This document shows, one piece after another, positions 1 to 7,487 of a DNA stretch of 10,323 nt (positions within the stretch are counted from its first letter, which is position 1; every line of letters starts with the position of its first letter). Position numbers and translations under genes: made by a program. Under the pieces are notes generated by a model, which worked only from the letters and a program-made list of their open reading frames with translations, did not search any database and was not told where the DNA came from. Source of the stretch: JAXGPP01 sp964436865 (GTDB taxonomy: Bacteria > Planctomycetota > Planctomycetia > Pirellulales > Thermoguttaceae); contig CAYTFK010000253.1 of the NCBI GenBank assembly GCA_964436865.1, positions 1 to 10,323 of the forward strand, written 5' to 3'.

Positions 1-1560
1 TGCCTTTCGGCCTGGGCGATATATTGGTACCGGATCGAGGGACCCGTTCACCAGCGGCTCCAGAAGTACCGCGGACTGCTAACCGTGATGGAGCCGTCGA
101 CCCTGGCGTTGTGGCGCCCGCAACTGGTCGTCGAGAGCCTGCCGGCGATGACCGATCGGGCCGCGATCGATCGCCAGTTGGAGGATGTCGCCGCCATGGA
201 GGATACGTTCCGCGAGCAGTATTCGTACTGGAGCGAGACGCTCGAGGATACGGCGGTCAAGAGAGCCCTCGCCGAATGCTACCAGCCGGCCGATGAGTAT
301 TTCCGCCTGGTCCGGGAAGAACTCGTACCGGCCCTTCGTAGTGGGCAGCCCGACGCGGCGAAGAAGGTCTTCGCGGACAGGATCGAGCCGCGCTATGCGG
401 CATTCGAGCGCGCGTTCAACGCGGCGCTGAAGAAGGTCAATGAATACAACGACTCCACGAAGCATTCAGCCGCCGCCTCGGCCCGCTTCTGGATGATCCT
501 GATGCTCGCGGTGAGCGCGTTCTCGCTGGTGGCGGTGGGCGTGATCGGCTGGGTGACGATGCGGAGCATCACCCACTCGACCGAGAGACTGCTGGAGCGG
601 GTCCGCGAGTTGGCCAGTGGAGGCAGCGATCTGACTGCACGGGTGGAGATCGACGCGCAGGACGAACTCGCGCAGCTTGCCGCGGGCATCAACGCGATGA
701 TCGCCAAGATCCAGGCCGTGGTGCAGCGGGTCCGCGAGGGAAGCGTGCAACTGCTCTCGACCTCTTCTCAGATCGCGGCCACGGCCCGGCAGCAGGAGGG
801 CACGGTCCAGGGGCTCTCGAGCGCCACCGCTGAGATCGCCGCTGCTGTGCGTGAAATATCCGCGACCAGCGAAGCCCTGGCCGAGACCATGGCAGAGGTC
901 AGCACGCGGGCCAACGAAGCCTCAAGCCTCGCTGCGGCCGGCCGCGAGGGGCTCGGCGGCATCGAGAACACGATGCGGCAGCTTATGGATTCCAGCGGCT
1001 CGATCTCCAGCAAGTTGGGCATCATCCGCGACAAATCGGAAGGCATCAATTCCGTGGTGACCACGATCACCAAGGTGGCCAGTCAGACGAACCTGCTGTC
1101 GATCAATGCGGCCATCGAAGCCGAGAAAGCCGGCGAATACGGCCGCGGATTCCTCGTTGTCGCCCGCGAGATCCGCCGCCTGGCCGACCAGACCGCGGTC
1201 GCCACGCTCGACATCGAAAACATGGTCCGCCTGATGCAGGACGCCGTCTCCGCCGGCGTGATGCAGATGGACAAATTCGGCGGTGAGTTCCGCTCTGGAG
1301 TGGAACGCGTCAAGGAGATCAACTGCCAGACCGGCCGAATCATCGAAGAGGTCGAGGCGCTCCACGGCCGCTTCCTCGCGGTCAACGAGGGCATGCGCAG
1401 CCAATCGGTGGCCGCCCGGCAGATCAACGAGGCGATGGTGCCGGTGGCCAGTGGGACGAAGGAAACCCAGGTTTCGCTTGAGGAATTCATCAAGGCGACG
1501 GCCTACCTGCGGCAGTCGGTGGAACTGCTGAACCAGGAGATTGCCCAGTTCACGGTGTAA
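1..1560 (+). CDS. wspA: Methyl-accepting chemotaxis protein, WspA-like (5' end outside window)
   Basis: This is the membrane receptor of a Wsp-type chemosensory array. The frame is open from base 1, so the start lies upstream and the first visible codons probably belong to the end of the first membrane helix and the start of the periplasmic domain. A helical sensor region (about codons 10-155) is followed by a second membrane helix (nt 487-558), a HAMP domain (about nt 559-720) and a long coiled-coil signalling domain. The signalling tip (about nt 1084-1200) contains NLLSINAAIEAEKAGEYGRG and then FLVVAREIRRLADQTAVAT. The SINAAIEAEKAGEYGRGFLV variant is, from memory, typical of WspA rather than of flagellar receptors. 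There is no C-terminal CheR-binding pentapeptide; the protein ends in QFTV. A GTG-ATG pair at nt 85-90 could be mistaken for the start but would remove the first membrane helix. The next gene begins 21 bases downstream. Confidence 0.9.
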   Translation, partial: CLSAWAIYWYRIEGPVHQRLQKYRGLLTVMEPSTLALWRPQLVVESLPAMTDRAAIDRQLEDVAAMEDTFREQYSYWSETLEDTAVKRALAECYQPADEYFRLVREELVPALRSGQPDAAKKVFADRIEPRYAAFERAFNAALKKVNEYNDSTKHSAAASARFWMILMLAVSAFSLVAVGVIGWVTMRSITHSTERLLERVRELASGGSDLTARVEIDAQDELAQLAAGINAMIAKIQAVVQRVREGSVQLLSTSSQIAATARQQEGTVQGLSSATAEIAAAVREISATSEALAETMAEVSTRANEASSLAAAGREGLGGIENTMRQLMDSSGSISSKLGIIRDKSEGINSVVTTITKVASQTNLLSINAAIEAEKAGEYGRGFLVVAREIRRLADQTAVATLDIENMVRLMQDAVSAGVMQMDKFGGEFRSGVERVKEINCQTGRIIEEVEALHGRFLAVNEGMRSQSVAARQINEAMVPVASGTKETQVSLEEFIKATAYLRQSVELLNQEIAQFTV

Positions 1561-1581
1561 GTCGGGCGGAAGAGCGATCCC

Positions 1582-2031
1582 ATGCTGCTCATCATGTGTC
1601 ATGCCGGCGCGAGTCGCTACGCGATCGATTCGCGGCATGTCTGCGAGGTGCTGCCGCGCGTAACGCTCCACCGCCCGGCCGCCTCGCCCTACTGGCTCGC
1701 GGGAATGCTCATCTGCCGGGCGGCGGCGATTCCGGTCATCGATCTCGTTCAACTCGTGGAGGGACGAGATTGCCCCAACCGCCTGAGCAGTCGGGTCGTC
1801 GTCCTCGCGACCGAGATGCGGGGAAGCCGGCAAACTTTCGGACTGCTGGCGGAGAACGTCGAACTCCGCGAAACCCCCGCCGCTCCGGAAGCGGCGGGCA
1901 GCGCGACAGTCACGCACGCGGCGCTCGGCAGGCTCTGCCTCGACGAGGAAGGCGTCTTCCAACTCGTCGACGTCGATCGCATTGTCGCTGAGGGCCGGCG
2001 CGAGGTGCTGTTTTCCGCCGGGAATCACTGA
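1582..2031 (+). CDS. wspB: CheW-like coupling protein, WspB position
   Basis: A 149-residue CheW-domain protein, close to the usual size of a lone CheW domain. CheW proteins form a double beta-barrel scaffold in the cytoplasm that links receptor tips to the CheA-type kinase. The central segment WLAGMLICRAAAIPVIDLVQ (residues 38-57) corresponds to the conserved CheW stretch of the form 'G-x-x-x-x-R-G-x-x-x-P-V-x-D-L', but the usual RG pair is CR-A here. The C-terminal strand FQLVDVDRIV is also typical. The gene follows the receptor after 21 bases, with a purine-rich GGAAGAG about 7 bases before ATG; Met5 (nt 1594) is a possible alternative start. Its stop codon TGA overlaps the ATG of the methyltransferase gene by one base. 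The wspB assignment comes from its place between receptor and CheR-TPR gene, because CheW sequences alone are poorly discriminating. Confidence 0.83.
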   Translation: MLLIMCHAGASRYAIDSRHVCEVLPRVTLHRPAASPYWLAGMLICRAAAIPVIDLVQLVEGRDCPNRLSSRVVVLATEMRGSRQTFGLLAENVELRETPAAPEAAGSATVTHAALGRLCLDEEGVFQLVDVDRIVAEGRREVLFSAGNH

Positions 2032-3338
2032 TGTCCAGCGCCGAAGAGTATCTGACCGAGGTCTGCCGGCTGCTCGACCGGCACGCCGGCTTCCAGAAGG
2101 ACTCGCTGGGCGCTCAGGCGGTGGCCCACGCGGTTCGCAGGCGAATCGCTGCTAGCGGGGCCGAAGACGCCGCCGACTACCTGCGCCTCATCCTGCGTGA
2201 TCCGGCTGAGTTCCAGGAGCTCGTCGAAGAGGTCGTCGTGCCGGAAACCTGGTTCTTTCGCGACGAGTCGGCCTTCCGCGCGCTTTCTCGACACGTCGGA
2301 GATTGGCGGGAGGCCACCGGAGACGCATACCGGGTGCTGAGCGTTGCCTGCAGCACGGGCGAAGAAGTCTACTCGCTGGCGATGGCCCTCCGCGACGCGG
2401 GGCTCGATGCCGCGAAATTCCGTGTGCTGGGCGTCGACCTCAGCCGTCGGTCAATCGAAGCGGCCAGACAAGGCGTCTTCCCCGGGCGATCGTTTCGCGA
2501 TCTCGGCCCGGCCTTCGCCGCGCTTCGCGAGCGGTGGTTCCGCCGCGAGGGCCAGTCATGGCAGGCCGGCGACGTGATCCGCGGCGGCGTCGAGTTCCGC
2601 TGCGACAATCTCGCCCGGCGCGAGTTCCTGGCCGGCGAGCCGCCGTTCGACACAGTCTTCTGCCGCAACGTGCTGATCTATCTCCACGCCGCGGCCCGAC
2701 AGGAGGCTATCCGCCACCTCCACCGCCTGCTCAAGCCCGGCGGGCTCGTGTGTGCGGCTCCCGCCGAAGCATCAATTTTCAGCCAGGCAGGCTTCCTCCG
2801 TTTCGGCGGCGACTGCCCGTTTGCCTTTCAACGTCCCGATCGACTGGCGGATTCGCCCGTGGCTCCGCCGCCGTATAGCGATGAGCGGCTTCGAACTATG
2901 GCTCGGACGGCTGCTCCATCTCCGCCGCGCGTGCCGGTCGCTCCGGCGCCAGTCGCTGCCGCCCCACGCGATGCGGGAACGCGCCCCGTCGTCGTTCCCC
3001 CAGCGGCCCCGGCGGAAGTCCCTGGGCCGGCGCTGCTCGCCGCAGCCCGGGCGGCGGCCGATGGCGGCCGCCTGGAGGAGGCCGACAGGCTCTGCGGCGA
3101 CTTGCTCGCGCTCGATCCGGCCGATACCGAGGCGCATTGTCTACGCGGCGTTGTCCAGCAGGCGCGGGGCATGCTGGCCGAGGCGCAGCGGAGTTTCGAA
3201 CGGGCCTTGTACCTTGATCCCAAGCACTACCAGTCGCTTGTCCACCTGATGCTGCTCGCCCGAGAGCGCGGCGACGCGGCAGTGGCGGCGAACTACCAGC
3301 GACGGGCTCGGCGGGCCGCGCCGCGGGAGGCCGAGTAG
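2031..3338 (+). CDS. wspC: CheR-type receptor methyltransferase with C-terminal TPR repeats, WspC-like
   Basis: An S-adenosylmethionine-dependent glutamate methyltransferase expected to methylate the WspA receptor. The helical CheR N-domain occupies about residues 1-65. It is followed by the conserved ETWFFRD (72-78), the SAM-binding VACSTGEEVYSLAM (105-118), the acidic loop GVDLS (134-138) and FCRNVLIYL (210-218), all hallmarks of an active CheR. A Pro/Ala-rich linker (about 273-333) leads to roughly three TPR-like helical repeats (about 335-430), including AEAQRSFERALYLDP (383-397). At 435 residues it is much longer than plain CheR (about 280) but fits WspC, which carries TPRs. The receptor lacks a CheR-tethering pentapeptide, so the TPR tail may serve as docking region; that is inference. 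The ATG overlaps the wspB stop by one base. Confidence 0.9.
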   Translation: MSSAEEYLTEVCRLLDRHAGFQKDSLGAQAVAHAVRRRIAASGAEDAADYLRLILRDPAEFQELVEEVVVPETWFFRDESAFRALSRHVGDWREATGDAYRVLSVACSTGEEVYSLAMALRDAGLDAAKFRVLGVDLSRRSIEAARQGVFPGRSFRDLGPAFAALRERWFRREGQSWQAGDVIRGGVEFRCDNLARREFLAGEPPFDTVFCRNVLIYLHAAARQEAIRHLHRLLKPGGLVCAAPAEASIFSQAGFLRFGGDCPFAFQRPDRLADSPVAPPPYSDERLRTMARTAAPSPPRVPVAPAPVAAAPRDAGTRPVVVPPAAPAEVPGPALLAAARAAADGGRLEEADRLCGDLLALDPADTEAHCLRGVVQQARGMLAEAQRSFERALYLDPKHYQSLVHLMLLARERGDAAVAANYQRRARRAAPREAE

Positions 3339-3339
3339 G

Positions 3340-4029
3340 ATGCGCACTGAACTCAGCGAGCCGTTTTCCGAGAGACCGGCCTTCGACGCCTGCTGGGACC
3401 GCATCGGCGTGCAGGGAGACCGGTCCTGTCCAAAGCTGACCGAGGCGATCCACTGCCGCAACTGCCCCGTATTCGCGGATGCCGGGCAGCAGCTTTTCCA
3501 ACGCGCGGCGCCACCAGAATACTTGGAAGAGTGGACGCGCCAAATCGCCGATGCCGGCGAGGCGGCGGCGACCGAGACGGTCTCGCTCGTCATTTTCCGC
3601 GTCGGACCGGAGTGGCTGGCACTCGACGCCCATGACGTTATCGAAATCGTCGATCCGCGGCCGATCCACCGGGTGCCGCACCGCACGAACCGTCTCTTCC
3701 TGGGCATCGCCAACATCCGCGGCGAATTGGAACTGTGCATCTCGCTTCGCGAACTGCTGGGGATCGAAGCGCCTGCGGCGGTCGAGAAGGACGCGGCGGC
3801 AAGCCAGCGGCTTATCGTGGCCGAGCACAACCAGAGCTGCTGGGTATTTCCGGTGGATGAGGTCGAAGGGGTGCACCGGGTTCCGGTCAACGAGATGAAG
3901 GGCCTGCCGCACACCGTGGAGAAGAGCCCGCGATACTACTCTCGGGCCATCGTCTCCCGTGACGAAAAGCGGATCGGCGTAATCGCCGAGACGCGGCTTT
4001 TCCCGGCGCTGGAGAGGACCCTGCAATGA
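3340..4029 (+). CDS. wspD: CheW-like coupling protein with Cys-containing N-terminal extension, WspD-like
   Basis: A 229-residue protein with a CheW domain at about residues 80-225, including LGIANIRGELELCISLRELL (120-139), where the canonical RG pair is kept. It should bridge the receptor and the hybrid kinase alongside WspB. The first 80 residues are an extension not found in plain CheW. It contains CW (C18), SCPKL (C30) and HCRNCPVF (C39 and C42), giving a C-x11-C-x8-C-x2-C spacing. From memory this extension recurs in WspD proteins, which supports the assignment; its function is not known to me, and metal binding is only a possibility. Translation probably depends on GGGAGG (nt 3325-3330) inside the end of wspC, 9 bases before the ATG. 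The stop overlaps the wspE start in ATGA. Confidence 0.87.
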   Translation: MRTELSEPFSERPAFDACWDRIGVQGDRSCPKLTEAIHCRNCPVFADAGQQLFQRAAPPEYLEEWTRQIADAGEAAATETVSLVIFRVGPEWLALDAHDVIEIVDPRPIHRVPHRTNRLFLGIANIRGELELCISLRELLGIEAPAAVEKDAAASQRLIVAEHNQSCWVFPVDEVEGVHRVPVNEMKGLPHTVEKSPRYYSRAIVSRDEKRIGVIAETRLFPALERTLQ

Positions 4030-6395
4030 GCGGCGGCGACGACCTGCTGATCGACCTGTTTCGCGAGGAGGTCCGCACCAACACGCAGATCCTCACCGAG
4101 GGGCTCGTGGCGTTGGAACAGGGAACCGCCAGCCCCGACCGTCTCGAAGCGATGATGCGCGCCGCCCACTCGATCAAAGGCGCCGCCCGTGTGGTCAACG
4201 TGCCGCCGGGCGTCGAAGTCGCGCACGCCATGGAAGACTGCTTCGTCCAGGCCCAGAAAGGCCAACTGACGCTTACCAGCCCGATCGTCGATGTCCTGCT
4301 GGTCTGCGTCGATACGCTCCAGGCGATCGCTGCGGCGGCCGGAAGCGGTTTTGCCGCCTGGCTGAATGAACATGCTAGTGAAGTTGCCCGCCTCGTGGAG
4401 CGTCTTGCCGGCGTGGTGCGCCAGAGCAAGTCGCCGCCCTCGTCGGCCCCGGCAGCGGCGAGCCCGCCGGAGCCGGCAGATCGAGTCGGCGTGCCCTCCG
4501 TCGCCCCCTTGCCGCCGTCCCTTCCGCCCGGTCCTCCGCCTTCACCTGTGTCCGCGTCTGCCGCGGCTGAGCCGACGGCTCACCCGGACACTGCGGTCGA
4601 GGTCCCGCCGGTGCCGCCAAAGGCCAAGTCGCCGGCGTCCACCGCGGAGGAAGGTGTGGTCCGCGTCGCGGCTCGCAGCCTTACACGGCTCACCGGGCTG
4701 GCCGGCGAATCCCTCGTGGAAGCCCGCTGGCTGCAGCCGTTCTCCAGGTCGCTGCTCGAGCTCAAGCAGTCCCAGGCGCGGTTGGCCGAGACGGTCGAGA
4801 GCCTCCGTGAGGCGGTCGACTCCGGCGCGCCCGCGGAACGCTCGGCGGCGCTGGTGGCCGACGCCCGCACGCGTCTGGCAGCTTGCCAGGAACTGCTGGC
4901 CGATCGGATCGGCGAATTCGACCGGCGGATGCGGAACTCCGACGACTTGAGCACGCGGCTCTACCGCGAGGTCATCTCCAGCCGCATGCGGCCGTTCCGC
5001 GACGGCGTGCAGGGCTTGCCGCGGCTGGTTCGCGACCTGGCGAAGCAACTCGGCAAGCGGGCCCGGCTCGAAATTGTCGGCGAGACGACCGAGGTGGACC
5101 GCGACATTCTCGAGCGGCTCGACGCCCCCTTGAATCATCTCGTGCGCAATGCGATCGACCATGGACTGGAGAAGCCGGAGGAGCGGCAGGCGGCGGGGAA
5201 ACCGGAGACGGGCATGCTCCGCGTCGCGGCGGCGCACCGCGCCGGATTGCTCTCGATCACGGTGGCCGACGATGGCCGCGGGATCGACCTGGCGCGGCTG
5301 CGGGCGAAAGTCGTCGAGCGGGGGCACACCACGAGCGAGGTGGCGGAGCGGCTGAGCGAGGCCGAGCTCCTCGATTTCCTATTTCTGCCCGGCTTCTCCA
5401 CGGCCTCGCAAGTGACCGAGATCTCCGGCCGTGGCGTGGGGCTGGACGTGGTGCGCTCGATGGTCGAGTCGGTCGGCGGCCACATCCACCTGCAGGTCGA
5501 GGCCAACCGGGGGACGGCCTTTCAGATCGAGCTTCCCGTCACGCTCTCCGTGCTCCGCGCCGTGGTGGTCGACATTGCCGGCGAGCCCTATGCCTTTCCC
5601 CACAACCGCATCGACCGCGTGATCCGCGTGGCTCGCGACGGACTGCGATCGATCGAGAACCGCCAGTATATCGAAGTCGACGGCCAGAGCGTCGGGATCG
5701 TGATCGCCCGGCAGGTCCTCCAATTGGACGGCCAGGAAGCGGCCGGAGACGACCTTCTCGTGGTGCTGTTGGGCGACCGCGCCACGCGGTACGGCCTGGT
5801 CGTCGACGGCCTCCTCGGCGAGCAGGATCTTGTGGTCCGGCCGATGGACCGCCGGCTGGGGAAGGTGCCCAATCTCAACGCTGCGGCGATCCTCGACGAC
5901 GGTTCGCCGGCGCTGATCGTCGATCCGGACGACATGCGGCGGTCGATCGAGAGACTCCTCCAGTCAAGCCGTCTGGACCGCGCCGGTGCGCAGGCGGCGG
6001 AGCAGAATGGCCGCCGCCGCAAGCGCATTCTCGTGGTGGACGACTCGATCACCGTCCGCGAAGTCGAGCGGCAGCTTCTGGCCAGTCACGGCTATCTCGT
6101 CGAGGTGGCGGTGGACGGGATGGAGGGCTGGAACCTGATCCGCGAGGGCGGGTTTGACCTGGTGATCAGCGACATCGACATGCCCCGCTTGAATGGGCTG
6201 GAACTGGTCCGTAGGATGAAGGCGGACAACCGCTTGCAGGCCCTCCCGGTGGTCATCGTCTCTTACAAGGACCGCGACGAAGATCGGATGCGCGGGTTGG
6301 AGGCCGGGGCGAATCACTATCTGGCCAAAAGCAGCTTTCACGACGACACCTTGCTGCAAGCGGTCCGCGAATTGATCGGGGATGCCGAGGCATGA
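4026..6395 (+). CDS. wspE: CheA-type hybrid histidine kinase with C-terminal receiver, WspE-like
   Basis: The 789-residue central kinase. Domains in order: HPt (about 1-125) with phospho-acceptor H48 in AAHSIKGAAR; a Pro/Ser/Ala-rich linker (about 135-210) where flagellar CheA has its P2 domain; a dimerisation region (about 211-325); an ATPase domain with N-box HLVRNAIDHG (371-380), G1 DDGRGI (415-420), F-box FLPGFSTA (453-460) and G2 GRGVGLD (468-474); a CheW-like P5 domain (about 505-645); and a receiver (about 666-785). The receiver has all key residues: acidic pair D672/D673, phospho-acceptor D716 in VISDIDMP, S746 and K768. It should autophosphorylate and pass phosphate to its own receiver, to WspF and to an output regulator. 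HPt-kinase-CheW-REC is the WspE architecture. Start and stop both sit in ATGA overlaps with the neighbouring genes. Confidence 0.94.
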   Translation: MSGGDDLLIDLFREEVRTNTQILTEGLVALEQGTASPDRLEAMMRAAHSIKGAARVVNVPPGVEVAHAMEDCFVQAQKGQLTLTSPIVDVLLVCVDTLQAIAAAAGSGFAAWLNEHASEVARLVERLAGVVRQSKSPPSSAPAAASPPEPADRVGVPSVAPLPPSLPPGPPPSPVSASAAAEPTAHPDTAVEVPPVPPKAKSPASTAEEGVVRVAARSLTRLTGLAGESLVEARWLQPFSRSLLELKQSQARLAETVESLREAVDSGAPAERSAALVADARTRLAACQELLADRIGEFDRRMRNSDDLSTRLYREVISSRMRPFRDGVQGLPRLVRDLAKQLGKRARLEIVGETTEVDRDILERLDAPLNHLVRNAIDHGLEKPEERQAAGKPETGMLRVAAAHRAGLLSITVADDGRGIDLARLRAKVVERGHTTSEVAERLSEAELLDFLFLPGFSTASQVTEISGRGVGLDVVRSMVESVGGHIHLQVEANRGTAFQIELPVTLSVLRAVVVDIAGEPYAFPHNRIDRVIRVARDGLRSIENRQYIEVDGQSVGIVIARQVLQLDGQEAAGDDLLVVLLGDRATRYGLVVDGLLGEQDLVVRPMDRRLGKVPNLNAAAILDDGSPALIVDPDDMRRSIERLLQSSRLDRAGAQAAEQNGRRRKRILVVDDSITVREVERQLLASHGYLVEVAVDGMEGWNLIREGGFDLVISDIDMPRLNGLELVRRMKADNRLQALPVVIVSYKDRDEDRMRGLEAGANHYLAKSSFHDDTLLQAVRELIGDAEA

Positions 6396-7438
6396 GGATT
6401 GCGATCGTCAACGACTCGCCGCTCGCGCTGGAAGCCTTGCGACGGGTTGTGGCGAGCCGGCCCGAGCATACCGTCGCCTGGACTGCGGCGGACGGCGCCG
6501 AGGCGGTCCGCCGCTGCGCTCAGGATCGCCCCGATGTCGTGCTCATGGATCTCGTGATGCCGGGCATGAACGGCGCCGAAGCCACCGGCAAGATCATGCG
6601 GTCGAGTCCCTGTCCGATCCTCGTGGTCACAGCCACCGTGGCCGGCAACTTTGCGCTGGTCTGTGAGGCACTCGGTCATGGGGCCTATGACGCCGTGGCG
6701 ACGCCCGTGCTGGGCGATCAGCCGCCCGAGCAGGCTGGAGCGGCACTGTTGGCGAAGCTGGCCAACGTCGACCGGATTCAGCGGCGGATCGACGGCCAGT
6801 GGGCGCGGACAACCGCCGCCGCGACGACGCCGAAACGTCCCGTCAACGACGCGACCCGGTTGCCGGCGATCGTCGCGATCGGCGCCTCGACAGGCGGTCC
6901 TCAGGCGCTGCGGACAGTGCTCACGCGGTGGTCGCCGAACTTCCCCGCCGCGGTGCTCATCGCGCAGCACATCAGCGCTGACTTTGCGGCCTCGCTGGCG
7001 GAGTGGTTGGACCAAGGCTGCGCGCTGGCGGTCCACACGGCGCGCGACGGCGACCGGCCGGAGCCAGGCAAGGTGTACGTCGCCGGAACCGACGACCACC
7101 TCACCGTCACGCCGGAGGGTACGCTCCGATACTCGCGGGATCCCGCCGAGAATCCCTTCCGACCGTCGGTCGACGTCTTGTTCCAGAGCCTCGCCCGGCA
7201 CTGGCCGCGGCCGGGTGTGGCGGCCCTTCTGACGGGGATCGGCCGCGACGGGGCGCAGGGGATGCTCGATCTGCGCCGCGCCGGCTGGCACACGATTGCC
7301 CAGGAGGGAAGCACGTGTGTTGTGGACGGCATGCCGAAGGCGGCTCGGCAACTGGGGGCCGCCGTGGAGACGCTATCCCTGGGAGCCATCGCGGACGGCG
7401 CGGCCCGCTATCTCGAACGGCCTCGACGGGCAGACTAA
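6392..7438 (+). CDS. wspF: CheB-type receptor methylesterase/deamidase, WspF-like
   Basis: A 348-residue two-domain protein expected to remove methyl groups from the WspA receptor, opposing WspC. The N-terminal receiver (about 1-120) has phospho-acceptor D53 in LMDLVMP and T80. Its acidic pocket is N7-D8 rather than the usual D-D, and the position of the conserved Lys before Pro is T104 (VATP). The C-terminal catalytic domain (about 157-345) has the full triad: S166 in GASTGGP, H193 in AQHIS and D286 in GIGRDGAQG. From memory, Pseudomonas WspF shows the same IVND and x-TP substitutions, which supports wspF over flagellar cheB. The start overlaps the wspE stop (ATGA). This is the last gene of the operon. 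In Pseudomonas, loss of WspF locks the pathway on and gives wrinkly colonies. Confidence 0.92.
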   Translation: MRIAIVNDSPLALEALRRVVASRPEHTVAWTAADGAEAVRRCAQDRPDVVLMDLVMPGMNGAEATGKIMRSSPCPILVVTATVAGNFALVCEALGHGAYDAVATPVLGDQPPEQAGAALLAKLANVDRIQRRIDGQWARTTAAATTPKRPVNDATRLPAIVAIGASTGGPQALRTVLTRWSPNFPAAVLIAQHISADFAASLAEWLDQGCALAVHTARDGDRPEPGKVYVAGTDDHLTVTPEGTLRYSRDPAENPFRPSVDVLFQSLARHWPRPGVAALLTGIGRDGAQGMLDLRRAGWHTIAQEGSTCVVDGMPKAARQLGAAVETLSLGAIADGAARYLERPRRAD

Positions 7439-7441
7439 TAT

Positions 7442-7468
7442 CGCCGAGTTTCGGCGGGAGTTGCCGAA
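7442..7468. terminator. Overlapping hairpins between convergent genes, possible weak terminator
   Basis: The 49 bases between the wspF stop and the convergent ceramidase-family stop contain two mutually exclusive stems. One is CGCCGA-GTT-TCGGCG (7442-7456), a perfect 6-bp stem with a 3-base loop. The other is TTCGGC (7450-7455) paired with GCCGAA (7463-7468) across a 7-base loop. Neither is followed by a T-run on either strand, so intrinsic termination is uncertain. The location between two converging transcripts is the main argument for a terminator role. Confidence 0.3.
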
Positions 7469-7487
7469 GTGCCGCGCGAGGGTCGAT

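Noticed and set aside
85..90. GTG-ATG as the start of the receptor gene
   Set aside because: The same frame is open to base 1 and encodes residues that fit the end of a first membrane helix and the start of the sensor domain, so the true start is upstream.
922..2028. A 368-codon - strand frame
   Set aside because: It is antisense to the receptor signalling domain and wspB. The translation is His/Arg/Asp-rich with no family features.
2896..4026. A 376-codon - strand frame
   Set aside because: It is antisense to the wspC tail and wspD, both supported by clear motifs.
4883..6157. A 424-codon + strand frame inside wspE
   Set aside because: It is an out-of-frame shadow of the kinase, Arg/Gly/Pro-rich, without domains.
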